Assembly: GCA_009778385.1 (NCBI GenBank) | Contig: WRJX01000102.1 | Span: forward strand, 1-64,000 | Reading direction: 5' to 3' | DNA from: Candidatus Bathycorpusculum sp. | GTDB taxonomy: Archaea > Thermoproteota > Bathyarchaeia > Bathyarchaeales > Bathycorpusculaceae | Length of the DNA stretch: 64,000 nucleotides | Shown here: positions 17,418 to 25,869 of the stretch, piece by piece | Numbering within the stretch: the first letter of the stretch is position 1 | Layout: each line of letters starts with the position of its first letter | Program-made: the position numbers and the translations under genes | Notes under the pieces: generated by a model | The model's input: the letters and a program-made list of their open reading frames with translations, nothing else | What the model was told of the DNA's origin: nothing | The model's database searches: none

Positions 17418-17674
17418 CTAAAAAATTAGGAAAATAAACCTAATTTATTTTTTACTTTTTTGTAAGTTAATCAACTATTTATCACAGGAAGTATAGCAAT
17501 CCAAAATTACCTTAAAATTAATAACATAAATTTTAAACCTGTAAAAATAGCAGGTTTATCACCGATTGCAAACAGAAAGAGCCAACTTGGAAGTTGGCAG
17601 ACCATTTTTTTAAACCTTAACCATATAAGGGGTAAATTACACTATAAACTTTAAAACAAAACATTAGGGGTTTA

Positions 17675-19315
17675 GTTACGGGCAAGCAAATCCAAACGAT
17701 AGTACTTCTACTTACCATTTCCATAGCCCTAACAGTTCTACCGCTTTACACCCCCCAAGCTGCAAACGCAGATACAACATCTTCATGGACAAGTTTAACC
17801 AGCATGCCTACAAATCGCTGTGGACTAGGTTTAGCGGTAGTATCAGGTAAAATTTATGCGATAGGCGGTTCAAACAGCGACGGCGAACTTGCTGTAAATG
17901 AAATGTACGATCCTGGAACAAACAAGTGGTATACCAAAATGTCTATGCCAACTGCCCGAACAGGATTTGCCATCGCAGTTTATGAGAGCAAAATCTATGT
18001 CATCGGCGGCTCAGTTGGGGACAGCTTCACAGGCAATGTAGAAGTTTATGACACAATCAACAATATTTGGCAACCTATGGTTTCTATGCCCACACCAAGA
18101 GCAGACTTATCTGCAAACATTGTTGAGGACAAAATCTATCTTATCGGCGGTAAAACGTACTTAAGTACTTCACCTTACTACAGTCAAACAAACATCACTC
18201 AAATTTACGATATTAAAACTAACACTTGGTCCACAAATACATCTATGCCCACTGCACTTCAAGGTTACGCTTCAACTGTTATAGGCACAAAAATTTACAT
18301 TATAGGCGGATCAAAACAATCCACTTCCGGAATTGACTCATCAATTAACAACTTACAAATTTACGATACTCAAACGGGCAATTGGACAACCGGTAACCCC
18401 TTAAATTATCCCTCCAGTTATGGTGCGGCAGCTGTAACTACAGGAGTTATGGCACCGACAAAAATTTACTACATCGGCGGCTACTCCACCGGAACGTTTA
18501 GTGATAAAACCCAAATTTATGATATTGAAAAAGACTCCTGGAGCGAAGGCCCAAAAATGTCAACCCCAAGAGCCTATTTAGGCTTAGCAGTTACAAACGA
18601 CATTATTTATGCTATCGGCGGGTTTGATGGAGCAAAATGGCTAAACAGTAATGAAGAATGCAAACCAGTTGGTTACGGAAAAATCCCACCCATCATAGAA
18701 ATTATAAGTCCTGAAAATAAAACATACAAAAGTATACAAATTGATTACAAAATTAACAAAGCAATTTCTTGGGTTGGCTTTTCTTTAGATAACAATACAA
18801 ACAAAACTTTAACGGGACCCGCCCAAATTACAGATATACCTGATGGTCAACACTCTATAATAATTTTTGCTAAAGACACCTTAGGAAACATAGGTGCCTC
18901 ACAACCAATATACTTCACTATTGATAACGCAGCACCAAACATCACCATACTGATGCCACGTAAACAAACATACAACACTGCAGACATAATTCTAACCTTT
19001 GTACTTGATAAACCAGTTACAGATTTAACCTACAGCCTAGATGGACAACCTAAAATACCAATCACAGGCAACATTACACTCCCCGCCTTACCTAACGGAA
19101 ACCACCTAATAATCGTACATGCAGTTGATGATCTTGGAAATGCAGGTTCATCAGAGGAAATCTCATTTACAATATCAACCTTCCCCACTTTCTGGGTTGC
19201 AACCGCCATTGCCTCATCAATAATCATCCTTGCATCAGGATATCTTGTAATTAAACATACAAAAACTGACAATAAAACTCCAAAAATACCCAAAGCAAAA
19301 AAGAATGTTAAATAA
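17675..19315 (+). CDS. Secreted membrane-anchored kelch protein with two Ig-like domains; start codon unclear
   Basis: From the ATG at 17804 the frame encodes 503 residues that start inside the first kelch blade. In the same frame just upstream is a good signal peptide (TGKQIQTIVLLLTISIALTV, then a cleavage region QAANA). No ATG, GTG or TTG occurs between that peptide and the preceding in-frame stop at 17645. The best position for initiation is GTT at 17675, five bases after AGGGG. After the signal come six kelch blades, two beta-sandwich domains (about 330-420 and 420-500 of the extended protein; each has an FxxDxxGNxG-type loop), a transmembrane helix and a basic tail. It is a paralogue of the kelch gene at 5.0 kb. 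Confidence 0.75.
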   Translation, partial: VTGKQIQTIVLLLTISIALTVLPLYTPQAANADTTSSWTSLTSMPTNRCGLGLAVVSGKIYAIGGSNSDGELAVNEMYDPGTNKWYTKMSMPTARTGFAIAVYESKIYVIGGSVGDSFTGNVEVYDTINNIWQPMVSMPTPRADLSANIVEDKIYLIGGKTYLSTSPYYSQTNITQIYDIKTNTWSTNTSMPTALQGYASTVIGTKIYIIGGSKQSTSGIDSSINNLQIYDTQTGNWTTGNPLNYPSSYGAAAVTTGVMAPTKIYYIGGYSTGTFSDKTQIYDIEKDSWSEGPKMSTPRAYLGLAVTNDIIYAIGGFDGAKWLNSNEECKPVGYGKIPPIIEIISPENKTYKSIQIDYKINKAISWVGFSLDNNTNKTLTGPAQITDIPDGQHSIIIFAKDTLGNIGASQPIYFTIDNAAPNITILMPRKQTYNTADIILTFVLDKPVTDLTYSLDGQPKIPITGNITLPALPNGNHLIIVHAVDDLGNAGSSEEISFTISTFPTFWVATAIASSIIILASGYLVIKHTKTDNKTPKIPKAKKNVK

Positions 19316-19736
19316 CATATCAAAAAACGTTTGATCAACAATGATGAGTATGTGTAATAAACACACAATTGTACACATGTTATACCTTTTATCAAGAGTT
19401 TTTTTATCTGAATACGCGTTTATTACTGTCCAATCTAAAAACGGGTAATCCAACTTGAAAGGAGCAACAATATCAACTATGAAAAAACTCTCCACTATAT
19501 ACGAAGAAGGATTACCAACCGCGTTAGCTTCCATTAACATATAATTGATAAAGTACACATTGATCCCATACGAAGTCTACGTCCACTGCGCCTCATAAGT
19601 CACACCAGCTGCCATCGTATCCACCGTTAGAAGCCAACCATTAAACATCCAACCAGCCTAAATTGTGTGGTTTGATGTTTGTTTAGGGTAAGGTTTAAGT
19701 AAATTTGGGTGGCACCCTGTTCTCAAGTGGAGTATT
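19316..19736. other. Noncoding 421 bp
   Basis: No gene of normal size is supported. A 21-codon frame starting with ATG at about 19479 (MKKLSTIYEEGLPTALASIN) follows AAAGGAGC, but it is too short to call. The rest is AT-rich. The promoter of the small gene at 19737 should lie near 19680-19715. Confidence 0.4.
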
Positions 19737-19994
19737 ATGGTGTATGAAATCGATTATGCCTCTGCGGAAAACGAAGGGTGTTCTTCAAAAATAGTGCTTG
19801 ATGATCGCATTTTTTACGTTAAGTTGCTATCTTCACCTGAGGGGTCTGCAAAATATTTTTCTGCAGAGCAAAACGGCAATTTGCAAAAAGAAATTTCTAA
19901 AGCAGAATTTGAGCTATGGGTAAACATTTTAGCTGATAATGACTCAGATGTAAAAATCATACTTGAAAGGGTCACTCAAGGCAAAAAATACTAG
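19737..19994 (+). CDS. Hypothetical small acidic protein
   Basis: The 85-residue product has no signal or membrane segment and is acidic. It looks like a compact alpha/beta domain: KIVLDDRIFYVKLLSS followed by a helix KAEFELWVNILAD. The ATG is preceded by AAGTGGAG. It overlaps the stop of the convergent DedA gene by 4 bp. I do not recognise the family. Confidence 0.55.
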   Translation: MVYEIDYASAENEGCSSKIVLDDRIFYVKLLSSPEGSAKYFSAEQNGNLQKEISKAEFELWVNILADNDSDVKIILERVTQGKKY

Positions 19995-20794
19995 GTACGC
20001 TCTTGCTTGTTTTGTTTTCTTTTTCGTCTCCTTATTAGCCAGTATATCACACCACCTGCAACTACTAATATAATACCCAAAATGAGGTAGTGAGAGATAC
20101 CTGCAACTTCAGCCCAGTTACTGCCCAAATAGTAACCGACATAAACCAAAATTGAATTCCAAATTAAGCATCCTGCTGCTGTGAAAACAATAAACTTGGG
20201 AATGGACATTTTAACTGCTCCAGCTGGAAAAGAAATAAACGTTCTAAATCCTGGAACCAGACGCCCAAAAAAAACGGCTGCCACACCATATCGGTTAAAC
20301 CAGTTTGCTGCGGTTGTAAGTTGCGCAGGAGAGAAAATGACTCGACCTAAAAGTTTGTGCTTAGATAGTATGCTTACACCTTTTCGACCAATGTAGTAGT
20401 CAATTAGTGAACCCAAGACACCTGCAATCGTAGCATAAAATATCGTTAATCCCAAAGCAAGCTCTGTTACTGAAACCAAGTAGCCTGCAAATGGCAAAAT
20501 CACTTCGCTTGGTATGGGAAAAGAGCTTGATTCCAGTAGCATCAAAAGAAAAACCCCAATATAGCCCCAAGACGAAATGGTGTCAGTTACATTATGGGTA
20601 AAGGCAATAATTGCACCAATCACGGGGCCACTTGTCCAAGGTGAACCCTCAACTAGAACATCTGATAGTATTTCAAGCAAAAAGTAACAAAAGACAATGA
20701 TGATTACTGCTACAATAAGCAATTGGGGCGCTTTCCGTTTTAACCATGCAACCCGTGAATTATTATGCAGCACCAAACTCATCACGTAAGTCAA
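19991..20794 (-). CDS. DedA/VTT-family membrane protein
   Basis: The 267-residue protein has an N-terminal helix followed by the DedA core. The landmarks are the re-entrant segment ESSSFPIPSEVILPFAGYL (Glu and Pro conserved), GSLIDYYIGRKG, and FFGRLVPGFRTFISFPAG with the conserved Arg residues. DedA proteins carry lipids (for example the undecaprenyl-type carrier) across the membrane. Which lipid is moved in archaea is not established. The true start may be a little downstream of the first Met. Confidence 0.88.
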   Translation of the reverse strand: MTYVMSLVLHNNSRVAWLKRKAPQLLIVAVIIIVFCYFLLEILSDVLVEGSPWTSGPVIGAIIAFTHNVTDTISSWGYIGVFLLMLLESSSFPIPSEVILPFAGYLVSVTELALGLTIFYATIAGVLGSLIDYYIGRKGVSILSKHKLLGRVIFSPAQLTTAANWFNRYGVAAVFFGRLVPGFRTFISFPAGAVKMSIPKFIVFTAAGCLIWNSILVYVGYYLGSNWAEVAGISHYLILGIILVVAGGVIYWLIRRRKRKQNKQERT

Positions 20795-21043
20795 AGTTGA
20801 ACCTAACTATTAGCTTATCGGAGACTATAGAAAAGAAACCTCATATGCTAAATACATATTTTCAACTACCCAAGTTATTTAGCAGGATGAATTTGCCAAC
20901 TCTTGCTTGCTATCAGTCTTGTGTGCTATTTTCTCTAACTATGTTGTAGCAAAAAAGGCACATTTGTATGAAAGTTCATTGATGGATTTTAAAGAAGAAA
21001 AGAGTGCTTAAATATTTGTTTGTTGTGTAAAAATGCGTTGGTT

Positions 21044-21185
21044 GGGGTAGTAGTATAGCCAGGTATTACGATGGGCTCCAGAAGCAAACCAGAATGGGTA
21101 TGCTGACTTCCTTTGGGAAGAGTGACGAAGTTCTGGAGCTGTAGATACCCATTGGTCGTCGGTTCAAATCCGATCTGCCCCACCA
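21044..21185 (+). tRNA. tRNA-Trp (CCA anticodon) with intron, CCA end encoded
   Basis: The acceptor stem GGGGTAG (21044-21050) pairs with CTGCCCC (21175-21181), with one G-T pair. The D arm closes with GTA/TAC. The anticodon stem ATGGG (21071-21075) pairs with CCCAT (21148-21152). The anticodon loop reads CT-CCA-G before the intron and A after it, so the anticodon is CCA at 21078-21080. The T stem-loop is GTCGG-TTCAAAT-CCGAT. The discriminator A and CCA follow. A 65-nt intron lies between positions 37 and 38, the standard archaeal site. Confidence 0.93.
21082..21146 (+). ncRNA. tRNA-Trp intron resembling a box C/D methylation guide
   Basis: The intron contains CTGA (box D or D', 21103-21106) and GTGACGA (box C'-like, 21122-21128). 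AATGGGTAT (21093-21101) just before the CTGA is a perfect 9-nt antisense to 21145-21153 of the same pre-tRNA. Counting five bases up from CTGA points to tRNA position 39. A second stretch TTCTGGAG (21131-21138) is antisense to the anticodon loop CTCCAGAA. In Euryarchaeota the tRNA-Trp intron is a known box C/D guide for ribose methylation at 34 and 39. The first box C and the last box D are poorly matched here, so activity is inferred. Confidence 0.6.
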
Positions 21186-21330
21186 TATTTCTTTTTAATA
21201 TTTGAGAGGTAAATTTACCTAATTGGGAGAGTTAACAAAGCCAAACTTACATCACAAAGGATTTACCGAACTCTCAAATCCACAACGAGATATCAGAATC
21301 AGCAAAAAAAGTTTATATGTTTATATCCCT

Positions 21331-21346
21331 TCCCCCTACAGGGGAT
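21331..21346. promoter_or_regulatory. CsoR-type operator
   Basis: TCCCCCTACAGGGGAT lies just before the csoR-like gene and just after the AT-rich TTTATAT element at 21311-21326. G-tract dyads of this form, with a short TAC/GTA centre, are the typical binding site of CsoR-family repressors. The location at or next to the transcription start fits repression of the downstream metal efflux operon until metal binds the repressor. Confidence 0.6.
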
Positions 21347-21350
21347 ACAG

Positions 21351-21617
21351 ATGCATGTTCACAAGAGAAGAAAAGAAGTATCAGACCGTTTAGCCAGAAT
21401 CGAAGGCCATGTCCATGGCGTCAAAAACATGGTTGAAACAGACAAAACCTGCCCAGAAATACTTCTACAAATAGTAGCCATACGAGCAGCACTAAACAAA
21501 GTATCAAAAATAGTCCTTGAAGACCACGTTGAATCCTGCCTAAAAGAAGCCGCTACATCAGGTGAAACAGAACAACATTTTGAAGAACTCAAAGAGGCAT
21601 TATCAAAACTCATTTAA
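21351..21617 (+). CDS. CsoR/FrmR-family metal-sensing repressor
   Basis: The 88-residue all-helical protein has the family ligands in order: Cys34 (DKTCPEIL), His59 and Cys63 (EDHVESC), the Cys-His-Cys set used for Cu(I) in CsoR. It opens with RLARIEGHVHGVKNMVE, the conserved first helix. It probably represses its own operon from the operator at 21331-21346. The P-type ATPase follows after 20 bp. Copper is the simplest inducer; nickel-, zinc- or formaldehyde-responsive relatives exist, and ligand set alone does not fully decide. Confidence 0.9.
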   Translation: MHVHKRRKEVSDRLARIEGHVHGVKNMVETDKTCPEILLQIVAIRAALNKVSKIVLEDHVESCLKEAATSGETEQHFEELKEALSKLI

Positions 21618-21637
21618 GGCAAAACTGGAGAAAAAAC

Positions 21638-23470
21638 ATGACTCCAAAGCAGTCGATTCTTCTTATTTTTACAGTTTTAGGTTTAACAGGATGGTTAGCA
21701 GCCACATTTGAGCTATTACCACCAACAATAACGTTTTACCTTCAAATTTCTTCAGCAACCATGGCATTATTAACCATAGGATATGGCGCAATTAAAACGC
21801 TCCGAGAACGCGTTTTCAGCATGGACTTGTTAGCAACAATAGCAATAATAGCATCAATAATTAGTGGTGAATATTTTCCTGCAACCATTGTTGCACTTAT
21901 GCTGTTAGGCGGAGAGATGCTTGAAGACTATGCACAACAAAAAAGCACAGACGCCATACAAAAACTCATCGAAGAGCAACCTCAAACAGCCACAGTACTT
22001 AGAGACGGACAAGAAAAACAAGTTATTCCACAAGAAGTCAAAATTGGAGAAACAGTCATAATTAGACCCGGAGCAAAAATTCCGGTAGACGGAATCATCC
22101 AAAAAGGACACGCATACATAAACCAAGCCTCAGTAACAGGCGAGTCAATACCTGCAGAAAAAACAGAAGGCACAAACGTTTACAGCGGAACCATAGTTCA
22201 ACAAGGAGCTATATATGTAATTGCAACAGCAGTTGGTGAAAAAAGTACATATGGCAAAATAATAGCGTTAGTAAAAGAAGCTGAAGAAAAAAAGGCGCCC
22301 ATAGAGCGGACAGCTGACAAATACGCAAAATACTTTACACCAACAATCCTCATAATTGGAATAATAATTTTTGCATTAACACAAGACATAATGCGTATGG
22401 CGGCAGTATTTGTTATAGCTTGCCCATGTGCATTGATTCTTTCTACACCAGCAGCCATTGTAGCAAGCATTGGAAACGCGGCAAAAAAAGGAATCCTCAT
22501 ACGAAATGGAGAAACCTTGGAAAAAATATCAAAAGTTAACGTCATAGTTTTAGATAAAACAGGAACAATCACCAAAGGCAAACTAGAAGTTATAGACATA
22601 AAAAGTTTCAGCCAATACACATCTGACCAAATTTTACAATTTGCCGCTGAAACAGAAAAATGCTCTGAGCACCCCTTTGCAAAAGCCATAATAGAAAAAG
22701 CCCTCAAAAAAGGCTTTGACATTTCACACCCTGACAACTTTGAACATCACCCAGGTTTAGGAGTATGCATAAACAGCAATGGAACAAACATAGTTACTGG
22801 CAATACACGCTTAATGCAGAAATACGCCATTCAAATAACCCCCGAAGCTCAAGATTACATAACCAAACAGGACAAATACACAGTTATCCTTGTTGCAAAA
22901 CAACAAACATTACTTGGTGCAATAAGTCTATCAGATCAACCTCGAGAAAACGTAAAAAACATATTAACACAAGTTAAAGAAAACGGCATAAAACAGGTCA
23001 TAATGTTAACAGGCGATAATAGAAACGTTTCCGAAACAGTTGCAGTCGCATGCGAAATCGATGAAGCAATACCTGAATTGATGCCTGCTGATAAAGTAAA
23101 CAAAATTAAAAGCCTAAAAAATCACGGGTTAACAGTTGCCATGATTGGTGATGGAATCAATGATGCTCCAGCACTTGCACAAGCAGATGTTGGAGTTGCC
23201 ATGGGGTTATCTGGAACAGAAGTAGCCATTGAAACAGCAGGCATCGTGCTAGCATCAGATGATTTGTCAAAGTTACCACAGATGTTAAAGATTGGAAAAA
23301 CAACAATGTCCATAATTAAACAAAACATCACCTTTGCCATAGCAGTAAACATCATCGGCATAGCGTTATCCAGCCAAGGGTTAATCTCACCTTTGGTAGC
23401 AGCCATAATTCATGAAAGTAACGCATTAATTGTCATGGTTAACTCACTTAGGCTTCTAAAAGTAAAATAA
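21638..23470 (+). CDS. Heavy-metal P1B-type ATPase without N-terminal metal-binding domain
   Basis: The 610-residue ion pump exports a transition metal at the cost of ATP. Visible motifs are the TGES loop (167-170), the membrane CPC motif (262-264, ACPCALILSTPAAI), the phosphorylated Asp306 in DKTGTITKG, CSEHPFAKAI (HP motif), TGDN and GDGINDAPAL. There is no Cys-rich or HMA domain; helices begin at once (about 8-60). The last helix reads IIHESNALIVMVNSLRLL. That HE-S resembles the HEG-type motif of P1B-4 pumps, but the CPC motif is that of P1B-1/2, so metal choice (Cu, Zn, Cd, Co) is uncertain. It is co-transcribed with the CsoR-like repressor. Confidence 0.92.
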   Translation: MTPKQSILLIFTVLGLTGWLAATFELLPPTITFYLQISSATMALLTIGYGAIKTLRERVFSMDLLATIAIIASIISGEYFPATIVALMLLGGEMLEDYAQQKSTDAIQKLIEEQPQTATVLRDGQEKQVIPQEVKIGETVIIRPGAKIPVDGIIQKGHAYINQASVTGESIPAEKTEGTNVYSGTIVQQGAIYVIATAVGEKSTYGKIIALVKEAEEKKAPIERTADKYAKYFTPTILIIGIIIFALTQDIMRMAAVFVIACPCALILSTPAAIVASIGNAAKKGILIRNGETLEKISKVNVIVLDKTGTITKGKLEVIDIKSFSQYTSDQILQFAAETEKCSEHPFAKAIIEKALKKGFDISHPDNFEHHPGLGVCINSNGTNIVTGNTRLMQKYAIQITPEAQDYITKQDKYTVILVAKQQTLLGAISLSDQPRENVKNILTQVKENGIKQVIMLTGDNRNVSETVAVACEIDEAIPELMPADKVNKIKSLKNHGLTVAMIGDGINDAPALAQADVGVAMGLSGTEVAIETAGIVLASDDLSKLPQMLKIGKTTMSIIKQNITFAIAVNIIGIALSSQGLISPLVAAIIHESNALIVMVNSLRLLKVK

Positions 23471-23660
23471 GAAAAACATTAATACAAAAATTTTTTTGTT
23501 ATTTGTGAAAATATTTTTTTTCCAAATTGATGTTGCTTGTGGCAACGCAAACACCTCTGTATTGTCGGCACTGTATGATACAGAGTTAATGAAAAGTTAC
23601 GTTGCTATAGTTGCTGTAAGCCACCTTTCTTTGCCCTCGGCAGAACCTGCAATAGAGACC

Positions 23661-23927
23661 TTATTCTCTTTTTCTTTTTTCATAACCTATAAAGTATCCG
23701 ACAATTATTACGCCAACAGTAGCCTGCAAGGCAAAAAGTAATATTGCGATTTCTCTACCGGGTGGTTCCCAAACTGGAGAGAACCGTGCTTCAACTCCTG
23801 TATCATAAAGGGCTTGCGTAACTCTTTCACCCGCGTCACCAAATAGCATATTTGGTAAAAGAATCAAATATACTGCAAATATACACGCTATAAAGGCGAT
23901 TAATATCAGATAGCGTTTACTATTCAT
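23661..23927 (-). CDS. CbiN-like small membrane protein (extra copy)
   Basis: The 88-residue protein has two transmembrane helices (about 5-25 and 60-82) with a loop containing PVWEPPGREIAILL and LLFALQATVGV. In CbiN proteins the matching loop and the start of the second helix read roughly PWxxPxxEPxxEIESLLFALQA, and CbiN assists loading of cobalt in CbiMNQO transporters. The gene is the last of the cobalt transporter group, 105 bp after cbiO. It differs from the double CbiN at 25.9 kb, so the locus codes three CbiN-like units. Confidence 0.7.
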   Translation of the reverse strand: MNSKRYLILIAFIACIFAVYLILLPNMLFGDAGERVTQALYDTGVEARFSPVWEPPGREIAILLFALQATVGVIIVGYFIGYEKRKRE

Positions 23928-24032
23928 TGTTTTGCTTCCGGTTTTTTCTATTATGAAAGTTGTATCAATTTTAGTTCAGCTAATATTATTTAATCTGCAT
24001 TTTTATAAAAAGGCAAAAAGTGTAACTTAAAA

Positions 24033-24896
24033 TCAACTTTTTTTAATTTGTTCTTTTGTAACTTCTAAAAGTCTCAGAATTTCTTTTCTTGCCTCACTAA
24101 TTGTCAAAGGAAATTCATTATCAATTGGTAACCCATTTTCTTTCTTTAAAACTTCAAACAAATGGGCTATCCGTGGCGATCGTAGATTGACTTCTCGTAT
24201 TAACTCGGTGTTTGAGAAGCTTGTTTTTGGTGTACCCTCAGAAACTATTTTGCCTTTGTTTAAGATGTAGAGTTTGTCTGCGAATAAGGGAACCATATCT
24301 ACATCATGAGTAGCCAATAGCAAGGTAACTCCATTTTCTTTGTTAATACGAAGCAACAAATGTAATATGTCACTGGTAGCGATTGGATCAAGGCTTGAGG
24401 TGGGTTCATCCATTATGATAACTTCAGGCTGCATAGCAAGCACACCCGCTAGTGCAACACGTTTTTTCTGGCCACCGCTAAGAAAGTGTGGGGGTTTGTC
24501 GGCGAACTCTGTCATTCCAACCGTTGTAAGTGCATCATCCACAAGCTGCTTAACACGTTCAAGAGTGTAACCTAGATTTAGAGGGCCAAAGGCTACATCT
24601 TGTTTTACTGAGGAGGCAAAAAGCTGGTCATTTGGATCTTGAAAGACAAATCCAACTCTTTTGCGCAGATTTAGCAGAGATTTAGCATCATAGGCTAAGG
24701 GTTTGTCTTCAAAGTATATGCTACCAGAAGTAGGCTTTAGAATACCGTTTAAATGGTTGAGCAGAGTTGTTTTTCCAGAACCATTTGTTCCTAAGAAAGC
24801 AATTCGTTCGCCTCGGGTAAAGTTTAAAGAAACCTCATCTAGAGCCAATGTTCCATCTGAGTAGCGATGTGATAATTTTTCTAATTTAAATATCAT
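24033..24896 (-). CDS. cbiO: Cobalt/nickel ECF transporter ATPase CbiO
   Basis: The ATPase energises metal uptake. Walker A is GTNGSGKTT; the Q-loop is FVFQDPNDQLFASSV, with the DPxxQ motif that marks ECF ATPases; the signature is LSGGQKKRV, Walker B is VIIMDEPTSSLD and the switch His lies in ATHD. I place the start at the ATG at 24896, with GGAG 13 bases upstream and just past the cbiQ stop; an earlier ATG at 24911 is inside cbiQ. A C-terminal extension of about 60 residues follows the ATPase domain. Confidence 0.92.
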   Translation of the reverse strand: MIFKLEKLSHRYSDGTLALDEVSLNFTRGERIAFLGTNGSGKTTLLNHLNGILKPTSGSIYFEDKPLAYDAKSLLNLRKRVGFVFQDPNDQLFASSVKQDVAFGPLNLGYTLERVKQLVDDALTTVGMTEFADKPPHFLSGGQKKRVALAGVLAMQPEVIIMDEPTSSLDPIATSDILHLLLRINKENGVTLLLATHDVDMVPLFADKLYILNKGKIVSEGTPKTSFSNTELIREVNLRSPRIAHLFEVLKKENGLPIDNEFPLTISEARKEILRLLEVTKEQIKKS

Positions 24897-24897
24897 A

Positions 24898-25695
24898 TTA
24901 TACAACTCCAATGTTTAGTGTCAAAAACAGTAAGATAATAAGTAAGACATCAAAGAGCACTATACCTAAGAGCACCAGTTTTCTTGGAGAAACAAAGTCT
25001 TCAAGAATACGAATTTCACCATCATACCCTCGAGCGTTCATAGCAACAAGAGTTCGCTCCCCCTGGTCCAACGTTCGTATGAAAAGGCTTCCAATAAGCA
25101 ACGCTAAAGAGCGAATGCTACTTAGCCAACCAGAGCGCCTGAGTCTTAGTTTTTGAGCAAGACTCATCTGCTCAGAGATTTCTAGAAATAAAAAGATATA
25201 GCGGTATATCATCATAGACATTTCAACCATAACCTGAGGTACATGAACACGACGGAGAAGAACACAAAGATCAGTTATTGAAGTTGTGAGTACAAGGAAG
25301 AAGAGGCAAGAAAGAGCGCCCTCAACTCTTAAAAAAGTGGTTATACTCATAGAGAGACCGTTTTTAAATATCGACCATGTAAACCAAGGTAACTGAATTT
25401 CAGCTATAGTTGTTCCAGATCCAAAGAATAAAGCTAAGAAAATACAACTAAGCACAAGCATATAGGTTGGATAAACAAACAAATTAAAGTAAAGACATGC
25501 TTTAACCTTAGCAAGACTTAATACTAAAATTGTACAGGTTATAAATATTACAACAGGCACGATAATTGTTGATACAGAAGCACATATTATAAGTGCGGAA
25601 AGGGCAAAAAAAGTTTTAGTTATCGGACTGCATTTTGCTAATGCATTGGTATAAGCAGACCTATCGATTTCAGCATAGGTTTCAGAATGACTCAA
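24898..25695 (-). CDS. cbiQ: Cobalt/nickel ECF transporter transmembrane subunit CbiQ
   Basis: The membrane protein has about five helices and the two cytoplasmic coupling helices typical of ECF T subunits. The first coupling motif lies in the KLRLRRSGWLSS region and the second in NARGYDGEIRIL, matching the ARG/ARS motifs that dock on the CbiO ATPases. I favour a TTG start at 25695 (MSHSETYAEID), with GGGAG nine bases upstream; the frame is open to another TTG at 25725. It is followed directly by cbiO. Confidence 0.88.
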   Translation of the reverse strand: MSHSETYAEIDRSAYTNALAKCSPITKTFFALSALIICASVSTIIVPVVIFITCTILVLSLAKVKACLYFNLFVYPTYMLVLSCIFLALFFGSGTTIAEIQLPWFTWSIFKNGLSMSITTFLRVEGALSCLFFLVLTTSITDLCVLLRRVHVPQVMVEMSMMIYRYIFLFLEISEQMSLAQKLRLRRSGWLSSIRSLALLIGSLFIRTLDQGERTLVAMNARGYDGEIRILEDFVSPRKLVLLGIVLFDVLLIILLFLTLNIGVV

Positions 25696-25869
25696 TAGGT
25701 ACTTCTCCCTCTTCCAGCAATCCAAGTTGTAACTTCATTTTCGATTCCGCTAATCGGTCAAATATACTATTTTATGCGATATCTATACTTTACCTATACA
25801 CCTGAAGGTATATCCAAAAAAAGGAGGGGTATACACACTAATGTTGTGTAGGGTTCATTTTAGTTGGTT

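Noticed and set aside
21044-21185. tRNA gene as an attachment site for an integrated element
   Set aside because: No integrase gene and no repeated tRNA 3' end was found within the window.
22198-22737. 179-codon minus-strand frame inside the P-type ATPase gene
   Set aside because: Shadow of a gene with all catalytic motifs.
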